Positions 1 through 10,640 are shown, numbered from the stretch's first letter. The stretch is DNA of 64,000 bases from Armillaria gallica (GCA_037576215.1 JBANDB010000017.1:744001-808000); one strand, 5' to 3'. Made by a program: numbers and translations. Notes: generated from the letters alone by a model not told the origin.

Positions 1-1
1 A

Positions 2-1870
2 AGCAGAGTCACTAGAACTGATGATTCTGGGAACGATTCTGAAAGTGATTCTGGATGCAATCACATCACAACTAAGCCAAACTCCTTGAAGCAGCTTGAG
101 CTTGACGCAGTGGAGAAGGTGTCACTTCGATTATCAGTTGAATCGTTGCAGTGGCTGTTCTCTGCCTCATCAAACCCTGCAGTTCAGAGTATCATCATGG
201 AATCCATAGGTGGGCTACCTATGGAAGTGTGGGTAGAAGCAGAAGATGTTTTTCGTGGCAGCTCATCCATTGTTGATGTTCAAGATAATCTATTGTCATC
301 GCTGACTGAACAGCGTGCCGTTGACCAGATGGGTTTCCCTATACTGAGCCTAACATCGAGAATGGAGCGCAAGTTTGAACGTCTTCTTCGCTCTTGCATG
401 TTCATTTCTGGGGTTACGGTGTGGGCTTCCATCAACGTTCCACATCAACTGGGCAGAAATGAGTTTGGTGCTACTCTCGTAACCCAGATTCCAAAGGTGT
501 ATTTGTTTGGTACACTCTCGGACTTTTGCACATCTGGTGTGTTTCTCCACAATATTCTATCCACCAAGGTATCAGCAAGGTTTCCTCCCATCGTTTGGAA
601 AAACCTCATCCAGTCAGCTACTGCCTTATGGAACCCCAACCTCTTTAACATTGATGACCAATTCCCAATGCTCCTTTGTTCAGCCATGGCTGAGAGTAGT
701 ATTGTTCGCACAGATGTCCCAAAGCAGCAGCTATTTGCTTCACCACTTGTTGTAGACTTTCAACAAGCGGTTGAGTACTTTCCCGAGACGGTACTTGAGT
801 ATATGGTGTGTTGGTTGCCACCACCCAGGTTCGATCTCCTTCCTGGGGAGTGTCTCAAGTGTCGGGTGTTGGCAGCTTCTATCCACCTCATGATCCATAG
901 GCTTTCACGATCAGCTGCAGGCACAGACATTGCCCAAAGCTCTGAAATCTCTGTGCTGCATAAGCTGCTCAAAAATTTGTGGTTTTACACTCCGAAGAAT
1001 TTTGAGCCCGTTTGGACTTGGAAGATACTCGAATCAGTCATCATGAATACACCCATTCTCAGCCAGGATGCAGTCAATTCAAATTATCATGTGTCCTCCA
1101 GTTGTGTCCTGGACTACTGCAGAAGAATCATGCAGGACTCAAGGTATGACCTTGCTTCACATATACATGCTCCTTCACCTGCCCTTCAGTTGCTTGTCAC
1201 TTTCATGACCATGCAATGGTCCACACTCCCCACCTCTACCAGGACTAGAGATGTGTTGAGCTTCCTGACAATATGTCTACAAGAGCACTTTTGGCCTGCA
1301 TATGATGTGTTTCATCAACAATGGTGTCTGAATTTCCTTGCGGAGCAACCGGTCTCTTCACGGTCCGCATCGCTCATCGAGGCATCTGTCGTTGGCATCG
1401 CCGTTGCAATACACCCATCTCACGGTGATCCCGAGGAGAATCAGACGATCTCGCAAGTGATTGACTATCTTCATGAGCCTGAAAATCTCTTTTTTGTGTG
1501 TTCTACATTGGCAATGTACACTCAGAGACCAGTGCATGGAGTTGCAGGATACCCCAATATTATGACGGCTCTTGCTCAAATTTGTCCGCTTCATCCTGCT
1601 TGGAGTAATTGTCGTCAGAGACTTCGGGCCTTGGCTGAGGCTGAAAATTGTTTTGTTGGGTCAGAGGGAGAAGAATCGGAAAGTGAAGAAGAATCAGAAA
1701 GTGAAGAAGAATCAGAAAGTGAAGAAGAATCGGAAAGCGAAGATGAAACAGGAATCGAAGAAGAACCAGACAGAAAACAGAGGCGTAATATGCGTGAAGC
1801 CATCAAGACGCTGGACAAATTCTTCTCAGATATACCTCCTCAGGCCACAGCGAGTTTGGAATTGGTATAG
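2..1870 (+). CDS. DUF6535 membrane protein, copy A, 3' part only
   Basis: The frame is open from base 2 and corresponds to the C-terminal soluble region of the complete copies at 13607, 30364 and 51940. The exons with the acidic N-terminus and the membrane segments lie beyond the left edge. The segment is Leu- and Trp-rich and looks helical, with family landmarks such as FNIDDQFPMLLCS, LVVDFQQAVEYFP and LLVTFMTMQWSTL. Two things are peculiar to this copy. An acidic ESESEE hexapeptide is repeated four times near residue 530 of the open frame. The frame also ends at GTA TAG (1868-1870), where the other copies read GTA CAG and continue for roughly 45 more residues, so a single C-to-T change appears to have shortened the protein. 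The function of the soluble region is unknown. Family assignment is firm; functionality of this copy is uncertain. Confidence 0.85.
   Translation, partial: SRVTRTDDSGNDSESDSGCNHITTKPNSLKQLELDAVEKVSLRLSVESLQWLFSASSNPAVQSIIMESIGGLPMEVWVEAEDVFRGSSSIVDVQDNLLSSLTEQRAVDQMGFPILSLTSRMERKFERLLRSCMFISGVTVWASINVPHQLGRNEFGATLVTQIPKVYLFGTLSDFCTSGVFLHNILSTKVSARFPPIVWKNLIQSATALWNPNLFNIDDQFPMLLCSAMAESSIVRTDVPKQQLFASPLVVDFQQAVEYFPETVLEYMVCWLPPPRFDLLPGECLKCRVLAASIHLMIHRLSRSAAGTDIAQSSEISVLHKLLKNLWFYTPKNFEPVWTWKILESVIMNTPILSQDAVNSNYHVSSSCVLDYCRRIMQDSRYDLASHIHAPSPALQLLVTFMTMQWSTLPTSTRTRDVLSFLTICLQEHFWPAYDVFHQQWCLNFLAEQPVSSRSASLIEASVVGIAVAIHPSHGDPEENQTISQVIDYLHEPENLFFVCSTLAMYTQRPVHGVAGYPNIMTALAQICPLHPAWSNCRQRLRALAEAENCFVGSEGEESESEEESESEEESESEEESESEDETGIEEEPDRKQRRNMREAIKTLDKFFSDIPPQATASLELV
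1671..1746 (+). repeat. 18-bp in-frame tandem repeat coding (ESESEE)n
   Basis: About four tandem units of an 18-bp sequence (GAATCAGAAAGTGAAGAA) differing at one or two bases add a run of acidic and serine residues near the C-terminus of DUF6535 copy A. The equivalent position in copies B, C and D has only a short EGEE-x-DIEER stretch, so the expansion is specific to copy A. Because the unit is a multiple of three, the frame is kept. Confidence 0.9.
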
Positions 1871-2273
1871 TTGCTCCTACCTTACTTTCTCTCGATGTTG
1901 CTGAAGAGTCTTTAGCCAATTCCACCGCCGCAACCTCAGTCTCGGTTAGATCACGTAGTCCGCCTGCTACCTCAGTGGCGTCGACCGCGACAACAGGATG
2001 GGGAACACGAATTGACAGAAGTTTAGGTGTATTTCACCCACATTTTCACCGGAGTTTATTACTCTGCTCATGATTTCAGTCTCACGAGTTGGGGATCTGA
2101 GCCTGTATTTACACGTCCACTGTGATATTGGCAACCACTCGATCCGCTACTGACACCAATACCATACGCTGTCGTTGTATGCAATAGATACAGAGATGAA
2201 GATTGTTACATGGATCTGCGCGTGCTAAGGAGAAAGGGGTATATCAGAGCTTCAACGCACCCTCAGTCCACCG
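1871..2273. other. Former coding tail and 3' flank of DUF6535 copy A
   Basis: The first 150 bases are still recognisable as the C-terminal codons found in copies B and C (LLPTLLSLDVAEES and following), now beyond the stop. The rest is the conserved 3' flank, also found after 16912, 33585 and within the tail of copy D, ending in a GGTATATCAGA motif just before the 3' end of the convergent family Y gene. No other gene is visible. Confidence 0.6.
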
Positions 2274-3174
2274 CTATACAATACGAAAGTAATGCGGCTC
2301 AATGTCCGAACTTTCAGCAGGTGATCGCTTGTAGCATTCCAGAGAACGGTTTACTGTGAGGGATCGTACTGCTAGAGCCGTTAGCTGCAGATGAATCAGG
2401 ATAAACGGCGAGGTCTCGTAGGATATGCATTGGCATACCAGGAGCCGTCGAGGAAGAACTCTCGTGTTTACGCTTTGGATGATAGTCGATGGAATGGGGT
2501 GTGACGGTAGAGACTGTCGTGTTCGTGCTGTATCGGCAAAATAACGCATCATCTAGCACAGAAAATGAATAATAGGACATACCTGTGATGCACCGGCACA
2601 GATATTCCAATGATGCTGTTTCCTGGTGCAGCTCCTTCAATTCCTCCTGGATGTGTTGGGCAGTTGCAACCGCAGTCTTTCCGCTTTTGCAGGATTGTTT
2701 TCTGCTCCCACAAGCTGATTGTAGTAACCGTAGACGGATTCGTGATGTGGTGCATTGGAGAACATAGCTCGGTGGTAGTCGTAAGTCGTCTCACTGAACG
2801 TAAAGTATCAAAATTGACCGCATAGCCTCTTTCGGAACTCTCAGACCGATCAATTCAGCTGAACAACCATTAAGGGCGTACCGTAAGACGAAGGCATGTA
2901 TCGATGCGTGGACACCAGCAACCACATGTTTTTTTGCCATGCCTAGTACCGTAGGAGCATGTCGTTGGGTTCTATAGGGGCGGGGTGAATATTCTGGTAG
3001 ACAGTTGGGTTCGACAGTCTCATATGAGGCATGACAAGGACACTCTGAAAGGCTGAGAGGTGGTGTTATGGTTGGTGAATCCACCGGCTCTTCGGGTACG
3101 CGCCTAACTGGATCGGACATCCCCGGATCCTCACCACGCTCTGCTGATGAGATCACCGTTTGGTGAGGAGGCAC
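2274..3174 (-). CDS. Family Y hypothetical protein, copy A
   Basis: This is an unrecognised minus-strand gene that lies convergent to the DUF6535 gene in all four modules. It is read in two blocks. The upstream block (3174-2791, open for 127 residues) is Pro/Ser/Thr-rich. A second block holds a helical segment with EELKELHQETASLEYL, which looks like a short coiled coil. A 55-nt intron (2528-2582 on the window, GTATGT...ATACAG on the minus strand) follows, then a Ser-rich block containing STIPHSKPFSGMLQAIT. The last block is also recognisable in copies C and D. Between the two upstream blocks lies a short non-open segment that differs in length between copies, so the exact exon structure is unclear. 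No enzymatic motif was seen. It could be a real short gene or a decayed one. Confidence 0.4.
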
Positions 3175-3214
3175 GATTTCGAGGGCGTGGGTTTAGGCCT
3201 GGTGTCGCCGGTCC

Positions 3215-3660
3215 TGTTGTAGAATCTGGACGAAATACAAGTAAGTTTGATTCTCCCAATAAAGAGTCAAGAACAGATACTAACGTATTATTTTTGCAAG
3301 CGTAAATTTGATTGCCTTTGAAAGGAAGCGTCTGAGGAAACCAATCACTCAGAGAGGAATTCTCCGCTGATGGAAAATCCCGCCGACACCTATTATCAGC
3401 GATTTCTGCGTGAGTACGCAGATTCAGGAGTCAGGACGACGAGGAGGAGAATTATTCCAGGCGGCAATTCAAGAACAAAGATAATTCCGGGCGAGCACGA
3501 TGCTTCTGCTTGCCAGCGATGAAGACGGTTGTCTACTCGGACAACCTCGACAAGAGCCTCACAAAAGGCTGTCAGGCGGCACTAGCCAGGCAGGTAAATT
3601 GATACCTGGCTGACCTGGAAAGGTGATATTGCCAGGTGGAAGCGCCTTTCCAGTTTTGAG
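3215..3660. repeat. Module repeat P (downstream copy of module A)
   Basis: This repeat of about 300-400 bp is shared, in the same orientation, with the region just before each DUF6535 start codon and with the region beyond each family Y gene. Landmarks in order are GAGAGGAATTC, ATTATCAGCGATT, CTGCTTGCCAGC and GGCGGCACTAGCCAG, followed by a small hairpin (CAGGTA AATTGA TACCTG at 3591-3608). It probably holds promoter sequence for the DUF6535 gene in its upstream position. It is non-coding as far as can be seen. Confidence 0.75.
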
Positions 3661-3691
3661 GGTCTGAATATCGAGGGTGGGGGACATAGCG

Positions 3692-4130
3692 CTAGTGGTG
3701 AACTGCGAGAGACAATAAATGGAGTATATTCAAAAAGGAACACTCTGAAGAATCGAGGACTTTCCAGATCAATGCTAGCGTATTTTGTGGACCATCCAAC
3801 GATTTCCGATCAACGACGGTACCCGGAAGTGAACAAGACGAACGAACGCAAGACCTCGTTTCATGAAAGCAAATAAACGGCATATCTGTCGCTGTAGTAC
3901 TCGTAGACGTTGCGACGACAGCGACTAGGGAACGTTGAGCAGGAACAGAATGGTACTGAATCAGATCACGCACCTGCAGATTGCTCAGCCAGTGACACGA
4001 CCATTATCTCCCGGCAATGCAATACCTGTTGATCTCTGTACTTGTCCTTGGCGGCTTTCTTATGGCTCTGCTGGTGTGCTGTTGTCGATTAGCGGGCTTA
4101 TGCCGGAAACATATGCTCGTGTTTGATATC
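3692..4130 (-). pseudogene. Family W short minus-strand gene, copy A
   Basis: This conserved minus-strand segment occurs once per module, beyond repeat P. An intron-like stretch of 49 nt (GTGCGT...CCCTAG on the minus strand) separates an upstream Ser/Arg-rich exon from an exon in which a frame of about 75 residues is open in this copy (SLDGPQNTLALIWK). Which frame is coding differs between copies and no known domain is recognisable. It may be an exon pair of a larger lost gene, or a transcribed non-coding unit. Confidence 0.3.
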
Positions 4131-4222
4131 GTAAAGTGCAGCGGTCGACTCGAGAGCGAGAAGGAATGATGTAGTGGTGATGGCCGCTTCCTGCTTCCTA
4201 GCACTACCGCACCCTCATTCCA

Positions 4223-4740
4223 TTGAGACTTGCTTCATACAGATTCGTCGCGCATTGTTTTTATTTTCTCGGTGTTCAACATCTTGGAATACGTGAACCG
4301 ACCATTACCTACTATCAGCAGATAATATGGTACCGTACCATGCATCATTACAGCTCATCGTGCGCCTCCGAGTCTCTGCTTTGTCCTGTTCTCGTGCCCG
4401 GTTCCCATGCATTGCGTTTCCTGTGTTTGCGTGCCATTGTGTTTGCGTGCATCGTTGTTACTGTGTTCCCGTGCATCGTTGTTCCGGTGTTTGCGTTCCT
4501 GTTCCGTTCCTGTTCCGGTGTGTTGATCCCGTCTTCGTGTATCGCGCTTGCCTTCTCGTTATGTTCGTTTTCGTGCGCATCAGAACCTGGGGTCCGCATG
4601 TCTCACAACAATATATGGTCATGTTTGGTTACTGGCCTAATGGCGTACCGTCACCTTTTACTCTACACCGTCATTATGTCTCATTTGCACAAATGCTTTA
4701 GTCTTCGCCCTTTCTGTCCTCTTCCAAGTACTCAGACATC
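4223..4740 (+). other. GT-rich low-complexity start of the inserted element
   Basis: Similarity to modules B-D ends near 4185. What follows is found only here. From about 4375 to 4560 the sequence is built from loosely repeated GTGTTTGCGTGCATCGTTGTT-like units. This creates an open frame of 196 residues rich in Cys, Val and Phe, which I take to be a by-product of the repeat rather than a gene. It resembles the 5' region of a transposable element, given the downstream content. Confidence 0.45.
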
Positions 4741-4757
4741 CTTTTCCTCTCCAATGG

Positions 4758-6160
4758 CAGACGGTACAATGGCTGAAGACTACCTACATACCTTAGAAAA
4801 CCTGCCAAAGTAACCAGGTCCAGATCGTTCAGAGGATTCACTTGCTAGTTGTAACTGGTGCTCTTCAGAGACCCCACTGGATGACGGAGAGGACGACGAT
4901 GAGGTTACTGTCGATGTCGGTGCTCGATCTTCTTCTTTCCCAATGTCCTTCCTCACACATGTTCAGCTTCAATCGAAACTAGTCCCTTCTGCGGCTAAAG
5001 GGAAGGCGCCCCTGAAGCGCAAGCTGTCCACCCGCCTCTCTCCTTTCAATTGGCCTCGCGAGTAATACTCGTTCCATGCGCAATCAGATCGACGCTTCCT
5101 TCCTTGCTGCTGGCGGCAAGCCGTCACGCATCAACCTCTGCTGTGCCTCCAAGGAAGAACCGTAAAACGAAGGAGATAAACGTCGCTCCCCTCGATGCCT
5201 CAGGATCTGTCCCTACCACATTCCAATTCTCCTCGACTTCGGCATCCGGTTCCGCTATCCCCACCTCGTCTCAGGAGAAACCTCCCCAGTCGAGTTTCGC
5301 TCGCAGATTGATGGTCTAGAGACACAGCTTCAGGCTCTCCAGAATCACATTAAGTCCTTGACTACCACCATCTCGACGTTACAACCGCCTGGTGAGCATC
5401 GGGACATACGTGCCGACATCGCCAACCTTCAGAAGTGTGTCTCTGATATGTCTACCATCGTCACTGGCCGTTTCTTGGAACAGCATACCGCCATTACTGG
5501 TCTGACCGCATCTGCTGGTTCAATTCCTTCTCTTGCCGACACTCTCAATCAAAGTGTCGGCCGCATCTCGAATCTCGAGGCACAATTCGCCACGGTCCTT
5601 CTGTAGAAAATTACCGCCTGTTGGAGGAAAGAGTGGCCGAATTGGAAAAAGTGTTGCTCTCCGCTTCCACAGCTGCCAGGGCCTTGAATAGTCACCCCCA
5701 TCCTCCTCCTTCTGTCTCCCCTTTCACCCCATTTCCATGACCTCCTCCCAGTATCCCTCGTCCAGTGAATATGCGACTGCAGATCGTCATTGTTGGCGTC
5801 CGCTACATGCCCAATCCTTAGGATGTATCCCTACTTTGTCAATGGGTATCGTCACCGCGGTGGAGCATATCATGGCCTCGCCGGGCTCCATTGTCGCAAC
5901 ATTCTGGACTCAGCAGAATGCGAAAGACTTTATGTTTGCTGCTCATTCTCTCCCGGAGCAGTTCCATATCCTATGGGCAGACAACCTGGCTTCGCCTCTT
6001 GCAGGCCCTTTCGTTGATAATTGTCGTGTGCAGGTGGCCTCTTCTCGTCCACGGTGCCGACGGTTATTTAGATCGCCTACTGGATTTTCAGTGTCGATAA
6101 TACTTTTGTCCACTCTGTACCTTCTGATGTCGACGTTTCATTGCCCATGTATGTAGTTGT
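4758..6160 (+). pseudogene. LINE-like ORF1 remnant (coiled-coil nucleic-acid-binding type)
   Basis: The segment begins with an acidic/Ser-rich stretch (from MADGTMAEDYLHTLE near 4758) and continues with a Ser/Pro-rich basic part. A helical region around 5310-5690 follows, with heptad-like LETQLQALQNHIKSL and RISNLEAQF and then ERVAELEKVL. Beyond it comes a segment (5737-6160) with SLPEQFHILWADNLASPLAGPF-type sequence. At least four frame changes or stops are needed to read through, so it cannot make one protein. The order coiled coil followed by a downstream endonuclease (next entry) is what is known for ORF1/ORF2 of non-LTR retroelements. The ORF1 assignment is inference from layout, not from a diagnostic motif. 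Confidence 0.45.
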
Positions 6161-6317
6161 ATCTTATCTTTCGCTCTGCCTGCTTCATGCCTCCTTTATG
6201 ATTTACGTAGGCGTGTAGCTTCTTCACCTATACATCTGTGTGTATTTGTACTTTTCATGCGATTGTTCCTCCTGATTGTTCGTCCTATCTTATTAGCAGT
6301 CCGCCCCCTCCTTCGCA

Positions 6318-7016
6318 ATGGATATCAATGTGCTCATGGAATATAAATGGCCATTTGCCGTTAGAAATGCAACGATCAGATGTGCGTTCCATGATTCGAA
6401 GACGTGGCTCATACCTCATAACGAGGCGTCTGTCAAAATACCTGAGAATTACAGTGCCATCTTCAGATCTCGCCCATATCAGGGGGAAGACCGCGGGGCG
6501 GCCTTTGTGCTAAAGTCAGAGATAGCCTCTGTTACTTAGTTGTAGAGGAACTGTCACGCCCGGACCTTCTTGTGTTACAGCTCCCATGCTGCTACCTTGT
6601 AGTGGGCTACGCCGCTCCCGCTTCTTCTAAAGCATGCACCAGAGCCGTTGTTCACCCTTTTCAGCATTTCGCAGAAGCTGTGACTTTTCTCGCGGGTAAC
6701 ACTACTCTTCCTCTTGTTAGACTGACTGATGTGAACGGCCGCATCGGTTCTCGCTCCCCGGTCAATGCGCCTTCCTGCTGTTCACGTCTCCGATCCATTG
6801 ATACTAAGACGGATGCCCGTGGCAGCAACTTCATTAACATGTACCACGATTCTAATATGATCGTCTTCAACGGTATCGACGTCGAGAACAGTGGTGACCA
6901 CGAAATTGATTGCTATTTGAACGCCTACACATCCTTCCAGCCACGAGGAACATCAGTCGTCGACTGTGCATTCGAGAGACGAAAAGGTACGTTTTACCCT
7001 GGCCATCCGCCACGAT
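6318..7016 (+). pseudogene. LINE-like endonuclease (EEP family) remnant, no reverse transcriptase
   Basis: Pieces typical of the endonuclease/exonuclease/phosphatase fold appear in order but in different frames. The start-like CSWNINGHLPLEMQ is near 6335. A middle section contains SAIFRSRPYQGED. A long piece (6572-7018) contains LVRLTDVNGRIGSRS (the catalytic D-x-N region), DARGSNFINMYHDSN and TSFQPRGTSVVDCAF. Such domains nick target DNA in non-LTR retrotransposons. At least three frameshifts or stops break it, and no reverse transcriptase follows. Instead the frame runs into ERRK and a GT intron that belongs to family X. It is a decayed chimera and not an active element. Confidence 0.65.
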
Positions 7017-7800
7017 AGCCAGAACATTCATTTCTGACAGGACCCCCTTCGCTATCAAGACGTCCACTGCTGAAGCGCTGAAGCTGAAGCTTGGACAAGA
7101 AACAACGCGCAGATGCAATATACGAACAAGACTATAATGAATGATGCAAATTCAGGAGGCAAAGTCCAAAATGGAGGTCGCAAGGGGCAACGAGTTCCTA
7201 CTACACGATGAGCCGGTGAGCATATGTTCAGTCCGTGTGGGTGCTTCGCTCATTTTCAGGCAGCTTCGTACCCATGCGGGTAAGAATTTGTATGGACAAT
7301 CAAACGAACACCGATATCCTCGTATCCACGATATCGACATAGTCATCGTTAGGCGTTTCCCCCACCAAATCCTTCCACGCGACTGTAACTCCAAGCTCGG
7401 CACCACTTCTAGCTGATCCTTCGAAGACCACGACTCCGTCGCCACGGATACCTGTTTATCGCTTCGACTATGCTTACTGACCCCAAGTCTAATGGCTCCA
7501 TTCTTGTACCAAATCCATCAACACGGAAGAGGACCCTTCTGGTATTGTTTGTCTTGCGCCTCTCTTCCCGTCATCTCTGGCGACTCGTCCTATACTACTA
7601 GCCGTGACATCGGGCCCGACTCTAACGTACAGACTACCTGTGGAAGGTTGAGGTACCGTTGACTATCCAATTCATTTGTAAGCAGCTAGAGCTGCGTCTT
7701 CAACTCATTGACCTCATGGATTTTACGGTCGCAGACCTGGGCATCAAGCAACGCGGTTCTCGCTCAACGTCAACACCCGTTCGCTCATTAAAACAATGTA
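6985..7800 (+). pseudogene. Family X 3' fragment fused to the endonuclease remnant
   Basis: From the GAAAAG|GTACGT donor onward the sequence is homologous to family X copies at 44330 and 48535. A 54-nt intron (GTACGT...CTGACAG, about 6994-7041) is followed by the exon with KKQRADAIYEQDYNE, then a second intron-like segment beginning GTGAGCATATG, and further degenerate exon sequence. Near 7621-7797 a clean helical frame is visible, including WKVEVPLTIQF and LQLIDLMDFTVADLG, before another possible donor (GTACGTGAC). No known domain is recognised. The 5' half of the gene is absent and replaced by the endonuclease remnant. Confidence 0.5.
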
Positions 7801-8320
7801 CGTGACTTATTCTTTTTGGTCGCGTCAATCCCGTTGAAATACTACATCCAGCCTTCCCCGCCTATCTTTATTTCAATACAACATAGGCAGGATATCTTCT
7901 CGAGCTACTGCTTCGATATCAGCAGTCCTCGCCGTATCCTAAAACCTATGCAGCCCCAGATCTCGGTTTGTTCCTTTCTATAGAGCCATCAGCTGGGTTC
8001 TGATGTCCGCATCAAGGCTCGTCGTATCCAAGTGCGGCGGGAAATAATAATCCGTCAATATTCGGAGTCATAGAGGGTGAGCCACACCACGTCTCTTAAT
8101 CGCTGAATTCACCTGATGGACCCTGCAGATTCGGGAAATATGCTCATCATGGGCTGGGCTTAAGCTAGATTTTCTGGCGATAGCTCAATGGTATCACCCC
8201 GAAATAAAATTCTGTTGTTGAGCGATGGAGCCTGATGTAAGCCTGACACCAGACTTACAGCCGGACGACGATCCCTTTACGGGTTCACCAACCTCCACGG
8301 ATTCACAATAGCGCCGCCGC
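7801..8320. other. Spacer without a recognisable gene
   Basis: No frame, known repeat or RNA gene was recognised. A GATAGCTCAATGG string near 8178 resembles the A box of a tRNA promoter, but there is no B box or cloverleaf. Confidence 0.4.
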
Positions 8321-8329
8321 GGGACCAGA

Positions 8330-8640
8330 TCGACGGACCAGGCCCTATCTTTCTCCTTGCGACAACATCCTCACGAATAGGCATGGCCGGTACCAAGGTT
8401 TCTGAGGTGATTTTTGGACCGAGTAAAGGCACAGGGACTTTGGAGAGATGATGCTTACTTCTGCCTACTAAGAGCTGTTCGTGACGAGCCGCTCCTGCTG
8501 TGCGTGCTTTCACGCGCTTTGCTCAGGAATGGCTGTCGCCTGGTGTACCAAGCTATCGATGAAGACCCCGAGGACGACCATTATGGAAGAGACGTGTTCG
8601 GCGACAATGGTACGGGGTGTATGTCTTGTCTTCTAGCATG
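8330..8640 (+). pseudogene. Upstream exon of the LRR/F-box-like gene, copy 1
   Basis: The segment encodes IFLLATTSSRIGMAGTK, then after a frame change RAVRDEPLLLCVLSRALLRNG and AIDEDPEDDHYG, ending at a stop in LLA. The same sequence occurs at 59890-60175 and, with one clean frame, at 38656-39021. It lies directly upstream of the repeat-rich part of the next entry, so it is probably an earlier exon of the same gene. No clear F-box consensus could be seen. Confidence 0.4.
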
Positions 8641-9640
8641 AGAGGTACGTGCTTCGCAGCTCCCGTTGCACCTCGATGTATTAGCACGCCGACCCTATAC
8701 CTCAACATTCCACGTTTACGTTATCACGGCTTAGATTCACTGTTCTATGGGGAACGCACACTTGATTTGCGCCGCCTGAAGAGCATCTCCCTACATTTCA
8801 ACACCAACTCTGGCACATTATCGCTACAAAATAGCCATGGCGAATTTCCCGAACTTGAGCATCTCAAGCTCTCCGGAGTTTTCGAAGCCTCAGACCCCGA
8901 CGAGCCCCTTATCGATCTATTTTCCCATGCTCCAAAACTGCACACTGTCTTTGGACTGTTTTTCCGATATCGTACATTTCCGCTTACCAGACGAACAGAT
9001 CACAACCAACCATTATTCCGATTATCGATCACGTGCTTCGCAGTGTAGAAGATTCCCCAACGCTACCGTTCATCGTTGCGATCTGGATTTATTCAACACA
9101 AGCGACCTTCCCTTCCGCAGGCTACTCCTCGACGATGTGATTCTCCACGGTAATCCTATTTCACAAAAGACGATCCCGTACCTTACCTCTCTAGAGCTGG
9201 TCAGCACCGATCAAGAAGTGGACGGTACCACCTACCACGCAGGGGTAATTCGTAGCCTCGTACAACACATCTCCCGGTCTCTCACAGAGCTCACGCTCAC
9301 TACGGTTGATTTTACTTCCACTGATGCGCTCTCTATCCTTCGCATGACGCCAAACATCGTGAGGTTATCCATCGTGGAGCAAAACAAGGTTCAAAGAGTC
9401 TCATCACCTCCAGTTTTATGGAAGGACTTGATGACCGAAGGATGCTGCCGAAGTTGCAGCATTTGCAGCTTGTCTGGTCGGGTGACATGGATGAGGCTGT
9501 TGTCATGGATATGGTCGAGCATCGAGCGTTCACATTCGTTGTGATAGGTGTTCGGATGGGGGGAGAGCTCAGACAGGATACCTTGACCCGAGTCGACGAT
9601 CTTCGAAAACGCGGCACAACAATTACGCTGTGGTAGAGAA
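8641..9640 (+). pseudogene. LRR/F-box-like protein, copy 1, frameshifted
   Basis: The sequence has the feel of the C-terminal leucine-rich half of Agaricomycete F-box proteins. It starts with LDLRRLKSISLHFN and ELEHLKLSGVF, continues with LIDLFSHAPKLHT, then LTELTLTTVDFTS, PNIVRLSIVEQNKV and a short stretch around WSGDMDEAVV. Such proteins are substrate receptors of SCF ubiquitin ligases, but no F-box is visible here. Against copy 2 (60200-61300) this copy lacks two bases at about 8945 and one base near 9393, so the frame breaks twice. It also lacks nine bases near 9030 without changing frame. A TAG at 9634 ends the last frame. Assignment to an LRR fold is by pattern. Confidence 0.5.
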
Positions 9641-10640
9641 GAATCTCTGAATGTATGCATGGGCTAACGTGGGCACTATATCTTGTCATGATAATGGACA
9701 TGAATTCGAGTATGCAGACTCGACCGTCTTGTACAATCTTGTAAATAAGCAACCTTAAACACTCGTGAGGTGGATGATATAGCTGAAGTTGAGTTTCGTC
9801 AATCATGATGAAGCAACCAAGTAAGCTAACTGATACGCACTTCTTGGAGAGAAGGAACTCTTTCTCATGGACGAGTAGCTCTAGAACCTGGGGTACTTCT
9901 ACGAAGGAAGCTGTCAATCTGACCTATATCCGACCAGTTAGTCAAGGTTAAGGCAAGTCTCCACCCCTTTTCGCTCGGTGACTGTATGCCATCTGGCTTC
10001 GCTCAAGGCAAGCAGTATGGTCCATTACGTGCCCAACGTGGGGCTCAAGCTTGAGGTGCGAGAATGGGATAACAACGAGCAGCGCCTGGAGGGACAGCGA
10101 GTCGTTGTTCAGAGCTAGCCTGGACTACAGTCAGCGGGAAACGAACAGAGGGAAAGGCAGAAGCATACATAGATAGTCGTGCTGTATTGCGCTCTGCGAT
10201 ATCCTTACTTGTTTTGACGACGGTCTGTTTCGAATAAATGTTCTAACCAAGGACTAAATCAAAATTTTTGATGCATAAGAAAAATCTATCCGCACGGTCT
10301 CGGAACACTCTACATGTATCCGTCAGGTTTCCGTGATCTTTCATTTAGGAACATGACTGCGACAGCGACCAGAAACCTAGAGCGACAGAAGGCTGGGTTT
10401 CCTCCAATGATGTCGAAAGTGTCTGGGTTTGTTTCAACTGAGAATGTACGTGGGATATGCTTCAGTCAGTGAGCAAGCGTCTGACGCGAGGAATGAATCT
10501 GGCATTGATAACTCCGAGGCAACAATTACTAAACGAGGAGAGACAAAAACACTGCAGGACAAGAATTGATGAGAAATCATCGAATTGAGGCAATATGAAA
10601 CAAAGGCTCACAAATTAACAAGTCGCTGCGACAGCAGCTA
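9641..10640. other. Duplicated non-coding spacer
   Basis: There is no convincing frame on either strand. The stretch is almost identical to 61215-62210, and its last 250 bases also to 45715-45960. It contains AT-rich stretches and the motif CGACAGAAGGCTGGGTTTCC. It most likely holds the 3' flank of the LRR gene. Confidence 0.6.

Noticed and set aside
1615..1818. Ser/Leu-rich minus-strand frame
   Set aside because: It is the antisense shadow of the ESESEE repeat in DUF6535 copy A.
4223..4813. 196-residue Cys/Val-rich 'secreted protein'
   Set aside because: The frame follows a degenerate GT-rich tandem repeat and a second frame through the same repeat is also open. This is expected for low-complexity sequence.
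8170..8235. tRNA or tRNA-derived SINE
   Set aside because: GATAGCTCAATGG resembles an A box, but no B box, acceptor stem or anticodon arm could be found downstream.
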